64,000 nucleotides of DNA from Bacillus pinisoli. GTDB taxonomy: Bacteria > Bacillota > Bacilli > Bacillales > SA4. The notes under the pieces are model-generated. The model saw only the letters and a list, made by a program, of their open reading frames with translations, made no database searches and had not been told where the DNA came from. The stretch spans positions 1 to 64,000 of the forward strand of contig NZ_JAJQKI010000016.1 of the NCBI RefSeq assembly GCF_023036475.1, given 5' to 3'. Positions 54,597 through 63,423 of this stretch are shown here, piece by piece (position 1 is the stretch's first letter; each line of letters begins with the position of its first letter). The translations under genes were made by a program, and so were the position numbers.

Positions 54597-55529
54597 ATGA
54601 GCCTACATCCCCAAGTTGTTCAGGTTTTGGAATTAATTAAATCAAGGAATCTTCCACCGGTGGAAGAACAAGAACTCGACACAGCAAGAGCGATGTATGT
54701 AAAATCCAGTAGATCGTTGAATAAATTTGAAGATGTGTTAAAGGTTGAAGATAAAAAAATTCAAGGTTACAAGCAAGAAATTACTGTCAGGATCTATACA
54801 CCAAATGAAGAACCTATCCTTCCAGTTTTCATATACTTTCACGGCGGAGGATGGGTAATTGGAAATGTTGACTCACATGACGCCCTTTGTCGTATGTTTG
54901 CTAATGAATCTCAATGTAAGGTCATATCTGTAGATTATAGTCTTGCCCCGGAACATAAATTCCCGACTGGTGTAGAAGATGCTTATTTAGCAAGCAAATG
55001 GGTGTACGAGCAATCAGAAGAACTAGGTATAGATAAGAACCGTATTGCAGTTGGTGGAGATAGTGCTGGGGGAAACCTTGCAACGATTGTTTGCTATTTA
55101 GCTAATCAACGAAAGGAATTTACTTTACAACAACAATTATTATTCTATCCGTCGACGGGATTTGAGCCTACAGAATCCTATATAAAATATTGTGAAGGCC
55201 ATTATCTTACAAAATCGACAATGCAATGGTTTAGTTTACAATACTTTAACGAACCTTCTGAAACGAGAAGTCCTTTAGCTTCTCCTATACTCATTCCTGA
55301 CGAAGAAGCGGCTTTACTTCCGCCTGCTTACATTGTTACAGCGGAATATGATCCATTATGTGATGGAGGACGAAATTACGCAAATAAGCTATCCGACTTA
55401 GGTGTCAACACCACTTATATTTGTTATCCTGGAATGATTCATGGTTTCATGTGTATGACCGCTCTGATAGAAAATGGAGAGAAGGCAATAAGAGAGGCTG
55501 CTCAATATTTAAGGCGGGCTCTTATCTAA
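54597..55529 (+). CDS. Alpha/beta-hydrolase of the hormone-sensitive-lipase family
   Basis: This 310-residue esterase has the oxyanion-hole HGGGWVIGN (about 82-90), nucleophile Ser in GDSAGGNLA, Asp in AEYDPLCDGG and His in IHGFMCM. All catalytic residues are present and there is no signal peptide, so it is cytosolic. It may release the acid from an ester feeding the pathway. It is last in the sigma-54 operon, followed by a terminator. Confidence 0.9.
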   Translation: MSLHPQVVQVLELIKSRNLPPVEEQELDTARAMYVKSSRSLNKFEDVLKVEDKKIQGYKQEITVRIYTPNEEPILPVFIYFHGGGWVIGNVDSHDALCRMFANESQCKVISVDYSLAPEHKFPTGVEDAYLASKWVYEQSEELGIDKNRIAVGGDSAGGNLATIVCYLANQRKEFTLQQQLLFYPSTGFEPTESYIKYCEGHYLTKSTMQWFSLQYFNEPSETRSPLASPILIPDEEAALLPPAYIVTAEYDPLCDGGRNYANKLSDLGVNTTYICYPGMIHGFMCMTALIENGEKAIREAAQYLRRALI

Positions 55530-55592
55530 ATCTCTTTTTCTATCATCTGAAGTTAAGCTCACTTATAACCAATCTATAGTGATACTTAGTCT

Positions 55593-55618
55593 AAGCTTCG
55601 ATTTTCGAAGCTTTTTTC
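55593..55618 (+). terminator. Intrinsic terminator of the thiolase operon
   Basis: AAGCTTCG (55593-55600) pairs with CGAAGCTT (55606-55613) around a 5-nt loop, then TTTTTC. Confidence 0.85.
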
Positions 55619-55691
55619 TTTCATCCTGTTCGAAAACTCTATATGATAAATATATAAAACAGCCAAATATAAAATGTGTAGGTGGGAGATT

Positions 55692-57068
55692 ATGTCAACT
55701 ATATCAATACGTTCTCAAGGCGATGAATTAGCGCAAGTGTTACATGAGAATAAAATTATTCTTTTATGGAGCTTTATAGTGTGGTTAGTCGTCATGAATA
55801 CGACGATGTTTAATGTTGCCTTGCCTTCAGTTTTAAGTGACCTCTCTCTTAACTCTTCTACAGCATCATGGATCGTATCAGGCTACTCCATTGTTTTTGC
55901 CATCTCCACTCTTACTTATAGTCGTTTGTCTGACTTCATTCCAATTTCGAAACTTTTATTCGTTGGATTATCTATATTAGGGGTCGCCTCTCTAATCGGC
56001 TTTTTTTCTCATCACTTCATTGTACTAATGCTAGCTCGAGTGTTACAAGCCGCTGGTGCTGGTGCTGTTCCTGGACTCGCAATGGTATTAGCCGGAAGAT
56101 ATATACCGGTGTCAAGAAGAGGAAAAGCTATGTCCTATATTGCGTCTGCCGCTTCACTAGGTTTTGGTTTAGGCCCAGTATTAGGTGGCGCTATAACTCA
56201 ATATCTAGGCTGGAATTTTCTATTTGCTATTACTGGATTTGTGATTTTAATGATTCCCATTTTCTTGAAGCTATTACCTAAGGAAGAAGTAAAGCCTGTA
56301 AAGTTCGATACCATAGGAGGAATGCTTACGGGCCTAGGTGTAACGGGGCTATTACTCTTTCTCTCTACATTGTCAATACCAATTCTACTATTGAGTATTA
56401 TCATTTTGGCATGTATGTGGTGGCATATAAAACGAGTAGATATTCCATTTTTACAGCCAGCAATATTAGTAAACAAACAATTTAACAAGCTTTTATTTAT
56501 TGGATTTGTTGCATTTATCACACATTTTTCAACCCTCTTTCTCATGCCACTGATCTTAACAGATGTATTCAGTAAGAATCCTGCAGAAGTAGGGATGATT
56601 ATTTTTCCGGGAGCCATTCTCTCAGCTATCGCAGCTCAATTTATAGGTAGATTTATTGATCGTTTTGGAAATATATTAGTTACCTTTTTGGGTCAGGGAT
56701 TATTATTGCTATCAACCATTTTATTTTCTTTATTTTCAACAATTTCGCCTTATTCCATTTTGTTTATTTATATGTTTACAAGCATTGGATTCTCTAGCGT
56801 AACATCAAGTGTTTCAAATGAAGTCACAAGAATTTTGTCAAGAGATGAGATTGGTGCAGGGATGGGAATGACACAGCTAATCCAATTTTTTGGAGGCGCA
56901 TTTGGTGTGACTTTAACCGGAATTTTATTGACTATACAAAGTAACTTCTCATATAAGTACTTTACTATTTTTAGTTTACTAACATTTCTTTTGGTCACTT
57001 CATTGTCAATTTTTATCCTCTACTTTTTGAGAAATAGAAAACTGAAGCACGCTAATCTAGAGAGTTAG
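55692..57068 (+). CDS. MFS drug/proton antiporter, 14-segment DHA2 type (Tet(L)/Tet(K)-like)
   Basis: This 458-residue membrane protein has about 14 hydrophobic segments. TMFNVALPSVLSDL opens the first, YSRLSDFIPISKLL is motif A, ARVLQAAGAGAVPGLAMVLAGRYIP and GFGLGPVLGGAI (motif C of exporters) follow. The pattern resembles Tet(L)/Tet(K) pumps, but the substrate cannot be read from sequence. AGGTGGGAG fixes the ATG at 55692. Single gene. Confidence 0.85.
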   Translation: MSTISIRSQGDELAQVLHENKIILLWSFIVWLVVMNTTMFNVALPSVLSDLSLNSSTASWIVSGYSIVFAISTLTYSRLSDFIPISKLLFVGLSILGVASLIGFFSHHFIVLMLARVLQAAGAGAVPGLAMVLAGRYIPVSRRGKAMSYIASAASLGFGLGPVLGGAITQYLGWNFLFAITGFVILMIPIFLKLLPKEEVKPVKFDTIGGMLTGLGVTGLLLFLSTLSIPILLLSIIILACMWWHIKRVDIPFLQPAILVNKQFNKLLFIGFVAFITHFSTLFLMPLILTDVFSKNPAEVGMIIFPGAILSAIAAQFIGRFIDRFGNILVTFLGQGLLLLSTILFSLFSTISPYSILFIYMFTSIGFSSVTSSVSNEVTRILSRDEIGAGMGMTQLIQFFGGAFGVTLTGILLTIQSNFSYKYFTIFSLLTFLLVTSLSIFILYFLRNRKLKHANLES

Positions 57069-57188
57069 TCTATTAAGGAGATTTTAGATTGCTTTACTTT
57101 TGTGAAACTCACCTAGAAGAGGAATTTAGATAACTTTACAGAATAATTAATAGAACTTTTACCATCTTGATGAGGGGAGTCAAAGCAA

Positions 57189-57644
57189 ATGATTATAAAA
57201 GTAGATGATTTGACTGGTCCGGAAATAGCCCAATTAATTATGGACCATCTTCATAGCATGACATTGCATTCACCACCTGAAAGTATACATGCTTTAAATA
57301 TAAGTGGGCTAAAGAAGCCAGGAATAACATTTTGGAGTGCGTGGGAAGGTGAGGAATTAGTAGGGTGTGGAGCACTTAAAGAACTTGATTCTCATCATGG
57401 AGAATTGAAATCTATGAAAACTGCCCCTAACCATCTGAGGAAAGGAGTTGCTAAGGCAATCCTCCAACACATTGAAGAACAGGCGAAAGGACGCGGATAT
57501 AAAAGATTAAGCCTGGAGACTGGTTCCATGGAAGCTTTCGTACCGGCTAAAAAACTTTATGAAAGATTTGGGTTTGTATACTGTGGTCCCTTTGGAGATT
57601 ACGTTGAGGACCCAAATAGTGTATTTATGACGAAGGTACTATAG
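57189..57644 (+). CDS. GNAT-family N-acetyltransferase
   Basis: This 151-residue protein has the acetyl-CoA-binding loop (MKTAPNHLRKGVAKAIL, near 76-92) and the C-terminal YERFGFVYCGPFGDY, typical of small-molecule or protein N-acetyltransferases. The acceptor is unknown. It is probably monocistronic. Confidence 0.87.
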   Translation: MIIKVDDLTGPEIAQLIMDHLHSMTLHSPPESIHALNISGLKKPGITFWSAWEGEELVGCGALKELDSHHGELKSMKTAPNHLRKGVAKAILQHIEEQAKGRGYKRLSLETGSMEAFVPAKKLYERFGFVYCGPFGDYVEDPNSVFMTKVL

Positions 57645-57683
57645 ATTAGGTGTTTTAATATTGATTAGATCTTTTTTACCGGT

Positions 57684-57714
57684 AAAAGGAGGCTGTCTGA
57701 CAGTCTTCTTTTTA
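57684..57714 (+). terminator. Intrinsic terminator after the GNAT gene
   Basis: AAAAGGAGGCTG pairs with CAGTCTTCTTTT through several G-U pairs, then TTATTT. Confidence 0.55.
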
Positions 57715-57760
57715 TTTATTAGGATAATTTAATGTAAAACTTAACTTACCTAATTTCCTC

Positions 57761-57787
57761 TAAAGAATATGAAGATTCTGTCGATAT
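57761..57787 (+). promoter_or_regulatory. SigD-type (motility sigma factor) promoter
   Basis: TAAA (57761-57764), exactly 15 nt, GTCGATAT (57780-57787). The consensus is TAAA-N15-GCCGATAT, so only one base differs. It lies 41 bp before the chemoreceptor start codon. Confidence 0.72.
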
Positions 57788-57828
57788 TTATTAAGGAGAG
57801 AAAATTCTATAGGAAGTAGGTTACTATC

Positions 57829-59571
57829 ATGAAGCTGCGTATTGGTCACAAACTAATAAGTATGATGTTACTAGTATTAATAATTCCCAACCTAGTCATT
57901 GGAACAGTAGCATATCTTATTGCAAAAGATCAGATGGATCAACTAGGTAAAACGACTTTACAGAATGGTGTCGAAATGGCAATTCAATTGATTGATTCGA
58001 CTAATAAGCAGGTCGAACAGGGGGATTTAACACTTGCTGAAGCCCAAGAAAGAGTAAAGGTTTATCTAATTGGGGAAATGAATGCTGATGGAAAACGAAC
58101 TATATCAAGTCCGGTAGATTTAGGAGCAAATGGATACTTTGTCGTTTATGATGAAGAAGGTTTAGAAGTTGCGCATCCAACAATAGAAGGTAAAAATGTT
58201 TGGGAAGCAAAAGATGTAGACGGAAAGCTACTCGTTCAAGAGCAAATTAAAGTGGCCCAATCCGGTGGCGGGTTTGTTGAATACAAATGGGCAATACCTA
58301 CCGATGAGAACGTAATTGAAAAGAAAATTACCTTCAACAAAGTGGATCCAAATTGGGGATGGATCATTTCTGCTGGTACCTATGAGATGGACTTTAATAC
58401 CGGCGCAAATAATGTTTTGAAAGCGTTAGCTATTACTCTAATCTTATCACTTTTAATTGGAGCTATCATTTCATACTTTTTCGCTAGAAGAATTTCAAAA
58501 CCAATCGTTGCTGTGACTTCACACGTTCAAGAGGTGGCAAACGGTAATCTAGCACTTGAGGTAACAAAACAAAGGCGTTCCGATGAAATTGGTGAGTTGG
58601 TCAACGGTTTTTCTTCCATGATTGAGAATTTAAAAGATTTAATTGGAAAAGTGAACAGGTCAGTTGTAAGTGTGACAAGTACTTCTCAGAATCTTAGCGC
58701 AGTAGCGGAAGAAACAACTGCTTCCAGTGAGGAAGTTGGCAGGGCTATTCAAGAAATTTCTCAAGGGGCGGTTCAGCAGGCAAGTGATGCGGAGAGAACA
58801 TTTAATGCTACTGTAGAATTAGCGAATCAAATTAAATTGCTTTCTGAAAAAACGCAGCAAATGAGTCATGCATCAGAACAAGTTGTAGCTTCTAACAACG
58901 TTGGGATGTCGAGTGTTGAGATTCTGAAAGTAAAATCAAATGAAACAGAGATCTCTGTTACTCAAACCAAGAATGTAATTGAATCGCTTTCTGAAAAGGT
59001 TAAAGAAATCGGTACTATTATTGAGACGATCAATCAAATCTCAGAACAAACTAACCTATTAGCATTAAATGCTTCCATTGAAGCTGCAAGAGCAGGTGAA
59101 CACGGCAAAGGTTTTGCTGTTGTAGCAAGCGAAGTAAGAAAACTAGCAGAAGGTACTTCTCAAGCAACTGAAAAAGTTCGACAAACATTATCAGGAATTA
59201 TTGAAGTTACAAATATAGCTAATAAAGAGATGGAAAAAACAAAGAATTTAGCCAAAGAACAACTTTTTGCGGTTACAGAAACTGGAGATTCTTTTTCTCA
59301 GATTGAAATATCTGTAAAAGGAATAGCCACCATTATTTCTGAAGTTAATGAAAACATAGACTTACTCATCAACTCAAAAGATGATGTTTCTAATGCTGTG
59401 GAAAGAATCGCTTCTGTGAGTGAAGAATCAGCTGCTTCAACTGAACAAATTAGTTCTAGTATAGATGAACAATTAAGAGCAATCGTAGTAGTGTCGAGTG
59501 CTGCAAATGAATTAAATGAATTAATTACTGATCTTAAACGTGAAGTTGAAAAGTTTAAACTTGAAGAATAA
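57829..59571 (+). CDS. Transmembrane methyl-accepting chemotaxis protein with single Cache domain
   Basis: This 580-residue receptor has membrane segments at about 9-31 and 200-220. They flank an extracellular sCache_2-like domain (GANGYFVVYDEEGLEVAHP; NWGWIISAGTY), which typically binds small organic acids. A HAMP domain (about 221-275) and a signalling rod follow, with tip [19 protein letters not shown] near 405-423. Unlike the giant receptor at 3263 it is of ordinary length and has a SigD promoter, so it belongs to flagellar chemotaxis. Confidence 0.93.
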   Translation: MKLRIGHKLISMMLLVLIIPNLVIGTVAYLIAKDQMDQLGKTTLQNGVEMAIQLIDSTNKQVEQGDLTLAEAQERVKVYLIGEMNADGKRTISSPVDLGANGYFVVYDEEGLEVAHPTIEGKNVWEAKDVDGKLLVQEQIKVAQSGGGFVEYKWAIPTDENVIEKKITFNKVDPNWGWIISAGTYEMDFNTGANNVLKALAITLILSLLIGAIISYFFARRISKPIVAVTSHVQEVANGNLALEVTKQRRSDEIGELVNGFSSMIENLKDLIGKVNRSVVSVTSTSQNLSAVAEETTASSEEVGRAIQEISQGAVQQASDAERTFNATVELANQIKLLSEKTQQMSHASEQVVASNNVGMSSVEILKVKSNETEISVTQTKNVIESLSEKVKEIGTIIETINQISEQTNLLALNASIEAARAGEHGKGFAVVASEVRKLAEGTSQATEKVRQTLSGIIEVTNIANKEMEKTKNLAKEQLFAVTETGDSFSQIEISVKGIATIISEVNENIDLLINSKDDVSNAVERIASVSEESAASTEQISSSIDEQLRAIVVVSSAANELNELITDLKREVEKFKLEE

Positions 59572-59600
59572 CTAATGATATTGACATGCTGCTACAATCA

Positions 59601-59638
59601 CAAAAAGCCATACTCCGTTAGAGGGGAATGGCTTTTTG
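59601..59638 (+). terminator. Intrinsic terminator after the chemoreceptor gene
   Basis: CAAAAAGCCAT (59601-59611) pairs with ATGGCTTTTTG (59628-59638); the inner CTCC/GGGG bases extend it. It can also act on the convergent minus-strand Lrp gene. Confidence 0.75.
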
Positions 59639-59678
59639 GACATTATTTTAAATTGTATAGATCAGTAGTCACCACTTC

Positions 59679-60128
59679 TTACAATTTCAATCCCATTCTA
59701 CTTTTAAAACGCCTTAATAAAATATGGCTTTCTACTCTAGTGATGCCTTGTAAACTATATAATTCTTCATTAATAAAATGTTCTAGTTTTGAAAAATCCT
59801 CTACTAAAACATGCATATGTAAGGTACTAGGTCCTGTCATTTGATAACAACTGGCAACGGCTGGATTATCAACGAGTGTTTGAGCAACTTTTACCAAGTG
59901 GGCTGGCTCACAATCTACCTCAAAAAAAGCAGAAACGCCTTTCCCTACTTTTTCTGAATTAATGACTACTGAGAATTTTTCTATAATGCCATTTTCCATT
60001 AGTTGATTAACTCGTTCTCTAATAGATACTCTTGAGAGATTTAACTCTTTCCCAATATCGACATAGGACATTCTTGCATTTTCAGTCAATAATCGAAGGA
60101 TTTTACGGTCAATTTCATCTATCTTCAT
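59679..60128 (-). CDS. Lrp/AsnC-family regulator (YwrC-like)
   Basis: This 149-residue protein has an N-terminal helix-turn-helix (KILRLLTENARMSYVDIGKELNLSRVSIRERVNQL) and a C-terminal RAM/ligand domain. It is divergent from the split chromate transporter genes. In B. subtilis the same trio is ywrA-ywrB-ywrC with ywrC as the Lrp-type regulator, so this is the likely repressor of the transporter. Confidence 0.87.
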   Translation of the reverse strand: MKIDEIDRKILRLLTENARMSYVDIGKELNLSRVSIRERVNQLMENGIIEKFSVVINSEKVGKGVSAFFEVDCEPAHLVKVAQTLVDNPAVASCYQMTGPSTLHMHVLVEDFSKLEHFINEELYSLQGITRVESHILLRRFKSRMGLKL

Positions 60129-60366
60129 AGCATCACCACATTTCTTCGTATACCTATACTATCTTAACTTATTCAAATTAAGTGAAGCAAATAAAAGTTT
60201 ATGAGTACTGTAGGATTCTTTATCTGATGTAAACAAAATTATGAATTCAACCTCCGTTTGTAAAGTTAATTCATCAAAGAACTTTCCATATGAAAAACTT
60301 TAAACATTTGTTATGATGGAATATAGAATGAAGTGTATTACTTTATAAAGAAAGGGTTGAATACGT

Positions 60367-60942
60367 TTGAAACATGTACATCTGTTTCTGGCTTTCTTTC
60401 GAGTGGGAATGTTAGGGTATGGCGGTGGCCCATCATCTATTCCACTAGTTCATAAAGAAGTCGTAGATAAATATAAATGGATGAATGATGATGAGTTTGC
60501 TGATGTATTAGCTTTGGGTAACACATTACCAGGACCTATTGCAACTAAAATGGCTGGTTATATCGGTTACCGTGTAGCTGGTGTTCTCGGTATGATAAAT
60601 GCAGTTTTGGCGACGATCGTACCAACTATTATACTTATGATCGTATTTTTAACCGTTTTAGCAAACTACAAGGATCTTCCTTGGGTTAGTGGAATGTCTA
60701 AGGCAGTGGTACCTATTGTTGGTGTGATGCTAGCTAGCTTAACTTGGGATTTCTTCAAGAAGTCAAAAGAAACATTAGGTTGGATGTATGCATTGATGAT
60801 TATAGTAGCAAGCATCATCTTAATCGAATTTCTACATGTACATCCAGCTATCATAATTGGTAGTTTACTAGCTTATGCTCTATTAAAGAAAGATAAAGCG
60901 ACAAAGGTTGAACAGCCTGTAGAAAGAGGGGTTGGCTTATGA
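60367..60942 (+). CDS. Chromate transporter, first short ChrA subunit
   Basis: This 191-residue membrane protein is one CHR domain: FFRVGMLGYGGGPSSIPLV near the start, LALGNTLPGPIATKMAGYIGYRVAG (about 54-78), and further hydrophobic segments. Short CHR proteins occur in pairs with opposite membrane topology and export chromate. The start is TTG after AGAAAGGG. Its last 4 nt (ATGA) overlap the partner gene. Confidence 0.9.
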   Translation: MKHVHLFLAFFRVGMLGYGGGPSSIPLVHKEVVDKYKWMNDDEFADVLALGNTLPGPIATKMAGYIGYRVAGVLGMINAVLATIVPTIILMIVFLTVLANYKDLPWVSGMSKAVVPIVGVMLASLTWDFFKKSKETLGWMYALMIIVASIILIEFLHVHPAIIIGSLLAYALLKKDKATKVEQPVERGVGL

Positions 60943-61469
60943 TTTACTGGCATATTTTTTTAGCCTTCTTTATTCCAGGAATTGTTGGGTATGGTGGAGG
61001 ACCAGCTTCAATCCCATTAGTTGAAAACGAGGTAGTGGACCGTTATGAGTGGATGACGGTATCAGAGTTTAGTGAAGTACTTGCGTTAGGAAATGCACTC
61101 CCAGGCCCAATTGCTACAAAGATGGCAGGCTATATTGGGTATGAACAAGCAGGTATTCCAGGTGCAATTGTAGGGATTTTTGCAACAGTAGCACCTTCTT
61201 TAATATTAATGATTGTATTACTTAGTCTCTTGTACAAATTTAAAGATTCACCAAAAGTGAAAAGAATGACAAACTATGTTCGTCCAACTATAGCTGTCTT
61301 ATTAGGGGTTATGACATACAGCTTTTTCTCTACGTCTTATGTAGATACTGGGCTAATCCAAACTCTTATTCTAGTTGTTGTAGGATTTCTTTTACTAGAG
61401 AAGTGGAAGGTTCATCCTGCTTATGTCATTGTAGGCGCATTGGTATATGGCGGTATCTTTTTACAATAA
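60939..61469 (+). CDS. Chromate transporter, second short ChrA subunit
   Basis: This 176-residue single CHR-domain protein (FFIPGIVGYGGGPASIPLV; LALGNALPGPIATKMAGYIGYEQAG) is clearly homologous to its upstream partner. Both are needed in the B. subtilis pair. A terminator follows. Confidence 0.9.
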   Translation: MIYWHIFLAFFIPGIVGYGGGPASIPLVENEVVDRYEWMTVSEFSEVLALGNALPGPIATKMAGYIGYEQAGIPGAIVGIFATVAPSLILMIVLLSLLYKFKDSPKVKRMTNYVRPTIAVLLGVMTYSFFSTSYVDTGLIQTLILVVVGFLLLEKWKVHPAYVIVGALVYGGIFLQ

Positions 61470-61470
61470 A

Positions 61471-61500
61471 AAAGTCAGACTTAGTCTGGCTTTTATTTTA
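61471..61500 (+). terminator. Intrinsic terminator after the ChrA pair
   Basis: AAAGTCAGAC (61471-61480), loop TTA, GTCTGGCTTT (61484-61493), then TATTTT. Confidence 0.75.
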
Positions 61501-61591
61501 CACGTAACTAATATTTCTTATAAATCCCTTTAATAAATAGGGTAATATTGGTAAAATATATACAATTACGCAACTTAAAGGAGACTGCAGA

Positions 61592-63376
61592 ATGATTACA
61601 TTTCCCAAAACCGGTATAGAAAGCTTCTTTCGAACAGTTAATATAGTAGATTTTGACGTACATAGCTCAGAAGAAGAAATTATTTATTCAACAAACTTGA
61701 ATGGATACTATAATATCTGGGCAATGAATCTAGTACAAAGATATCCTTTCCAGTTAACAACTGCTAATCAAATGAATTCATTTGTAAAGTACAACACGAA
61801 AATTGGTCATATTTTAACTGGTTATGATTACGATGGTGATGAAAATTATCATATCTATGCATTACAACCTACTGGTGGTGAAGCCGCTCCTTTACTTAAA
61901 GCAGAGGGTGAAAAGTTTTACTACGGTGATCTTTCTAAGGATGGAAAAACACTCTATTACGTGACAAGTGTTGAGAATCCTAACTTCTTATCCATACGCC
62001 GAATAAATTTAGTAAATGGCGAAAATGAAGTCCTTGTAAATGGTGAAGGTGGACCAAGCTACTTGTATGCGGTAAGTCCAGATGAATCCTCAATTGCTTT
62101 TTCAAAAGAAGTGGGTAACACAAGTTCGTTCGGATATGTTTTACAGAATGGTGAATCCATTGCCATTACCCCATCTCAAGAAAAACCTCATCGAGTGAAA
62201 GAGGTCGAGTATGTGGATGCCAATCATTTACTTGTTCTTACTAATTACGAAAGCGAGTTTACCTATCTAGCTAGTTTTGATATTAGTTCCCGAACATTTA
62301 AAAAGCTATTCGAAATAGAAGGTCATGAACTTTCAAATCTAACATTGGATCGAACAAGAGAAAAGGTTTATTTTATAGCACAACGTGGTGTTGAAGACCA
62401 TCTGTATTCATTAGAATTAAATACATTGAAACCACGATTAATTGAAAAGCCTTTTGATATGGTAGATAAGCTAGTTATTGGTGAAAACGGAACATTCTTT
62501 GCATTAGGACGTTCTACAACAAAGCCTGCAAATATTTTCCGAAGCCATGATTTGACTGAATGGGAACAACTTACACAACATCAAATTATAGGTGTGAAAC
62601 AAGAGGAACTAGCAGAGCCAGAAGTATTAACATATCCTAGTTTTGACGGTATGAAAATAGAGTCTTTGTATTTTGCGCCACCAAAGGAAATTGATAATGG
62701 TCATACAATTTTATGGCCACATGGCGGTCCTCAATGGGCGGTTAGAAAAACCTTTAGTCCACTTTTCCAATACTTAGTTACACAAGGGTTTCGCGTCTTT
62801 TCTCCGAACTTCAGAGGAAGCACAGGATACGGAGAGAGTTTCATGAAACTAGTTAACAAAGATTGGGGAGGCGGTCCTCGATTAGATATTGTTGCCGGGA
62901 TGGAATGGCTTAATCAACAAGGAAAATCAAGTGAAGATAAGTGGTTCTGTATAGGTGGAAGCTATGGGGGCTATATGACTTTACTTTTACATGGCCGTCA
63001 TGCAGACCTGTTTAAAGGATTTGTTGATATATTTGGTCCAAGTAATTTATTCACAACGATTGAAACGGCACCTGAGCACTGGAAGGCTGCAGACCGTGAA
63101 CTAATTGGGGATGCTGTAGAGGATCGTGAAAAGCTCATTGAGGATTCTCCAATGACTTATATAGATCAGATGACAAAGCCGATGCTTGTAATTCAAGGTG
63201 CAAACGATCCAAGAGTTGTGAAAGTTGAATCTGATGTTATTGTTGAAGCAATGAAGCAACGTGGCCAAGATGTAGAATACTTAATTCTAGAAGACGAAGG
63301 TCATGGCTTCTCCAAAACAGAAAATGCATTAAAGGTATATAGTCTAATGGTAAACTTCATTAAGAAATATATTTAA
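61592..63376 (+). CDS. S9 prolyl-oligopeptidase-family serine peptidase
   Basis: This 594-residue protein has an N-terminal seven-bladed beta-propeller region (about 1-340, with WD/TolB-like blades) and a C-terminal alpha/beta-hydrolase domain. The catalytic triad is Ser457 (GGSYGGYM), Asp539 (GANDPRV) and His571 (DEGHGF). Acylaminoacyl peptidases and similar S9C enzymes have this layout. There is no signal peptide, so it degrades peptides in the cytosol. AAAGGAGAC precedes the start. Confidence 0.92.
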   Translation: MITFPKTGIESFFRTVNIVDFDVHSSEEEIIYSTNLNGYYNIWAMNLVQRYPFQLTTANQMNSFVKYNTKIGHILTGYDYDGDENYHIYALQPTGGEAAPLLKAEGEKFYYGDLSKDGKTLYYVTSVENPNFLSIRRINLVNGENEVLVNGEGGPSYLYAVSPDESSIAFSKEVGNTSSFGYVLQNGESIAITPSQEKPHRVKEVEYVDANHLLVLTNYESEFTYLASFDISSRTFKKLFEIEGHELSNLTLDRTREKVYFIAQRGVEDHLYSLELNTLKPRLIEKPFDMVDKLVIGENGTFFALGRSTTKPANIFRSHDLTEWEQLTQHQIIGVKQEELAEPEVLTYPSFDGMKIESLYFAPPKEIDNGHTILWPHGGPQWAVRKTFSPLFQYLVTQGFRVFSPNFRGSTGYGESFMKLVNKDWGGGPRLDIVAGMEWLNQQGKSSEDKWFCIGGSYGGYMTLLLHGRHADLFKGFVDIFGPSNLFTTIETAPEHWKAADRELIGDAVEDREKLIEDSPMTYIDQMTKPMLVIQGANDPRVVKVESDVIVEAMKQRGQDVEYLILEDEGHGFSKTENALKVYSLMVNFIKKYI

Positions 63377-63381
63377 TATAG

Positions 63382-63411
63382 AGCGAGGATGCATGAGCAT
63401 CCTCGCTTTTT
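63382..63411 (+). terminator. Intrinsic terminator after the S9 peptidase gene
   Basis: AGCGAGGATGC (63382-63392) pairs perfectly with GCATCCTCGCT (63397-63407) around a 4-nt loop, then TTTT. Confidence 0.88.
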
Positions 63412-63423
63412 GAGGGTGGATAA

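Noticed and set aside
59575-59844. Plus-strand 89-codon frame after the chemoreceptor
   Set aside because: It runs through a terminator hairpin and overlaps the well-supported Lrp gene on the other strand.
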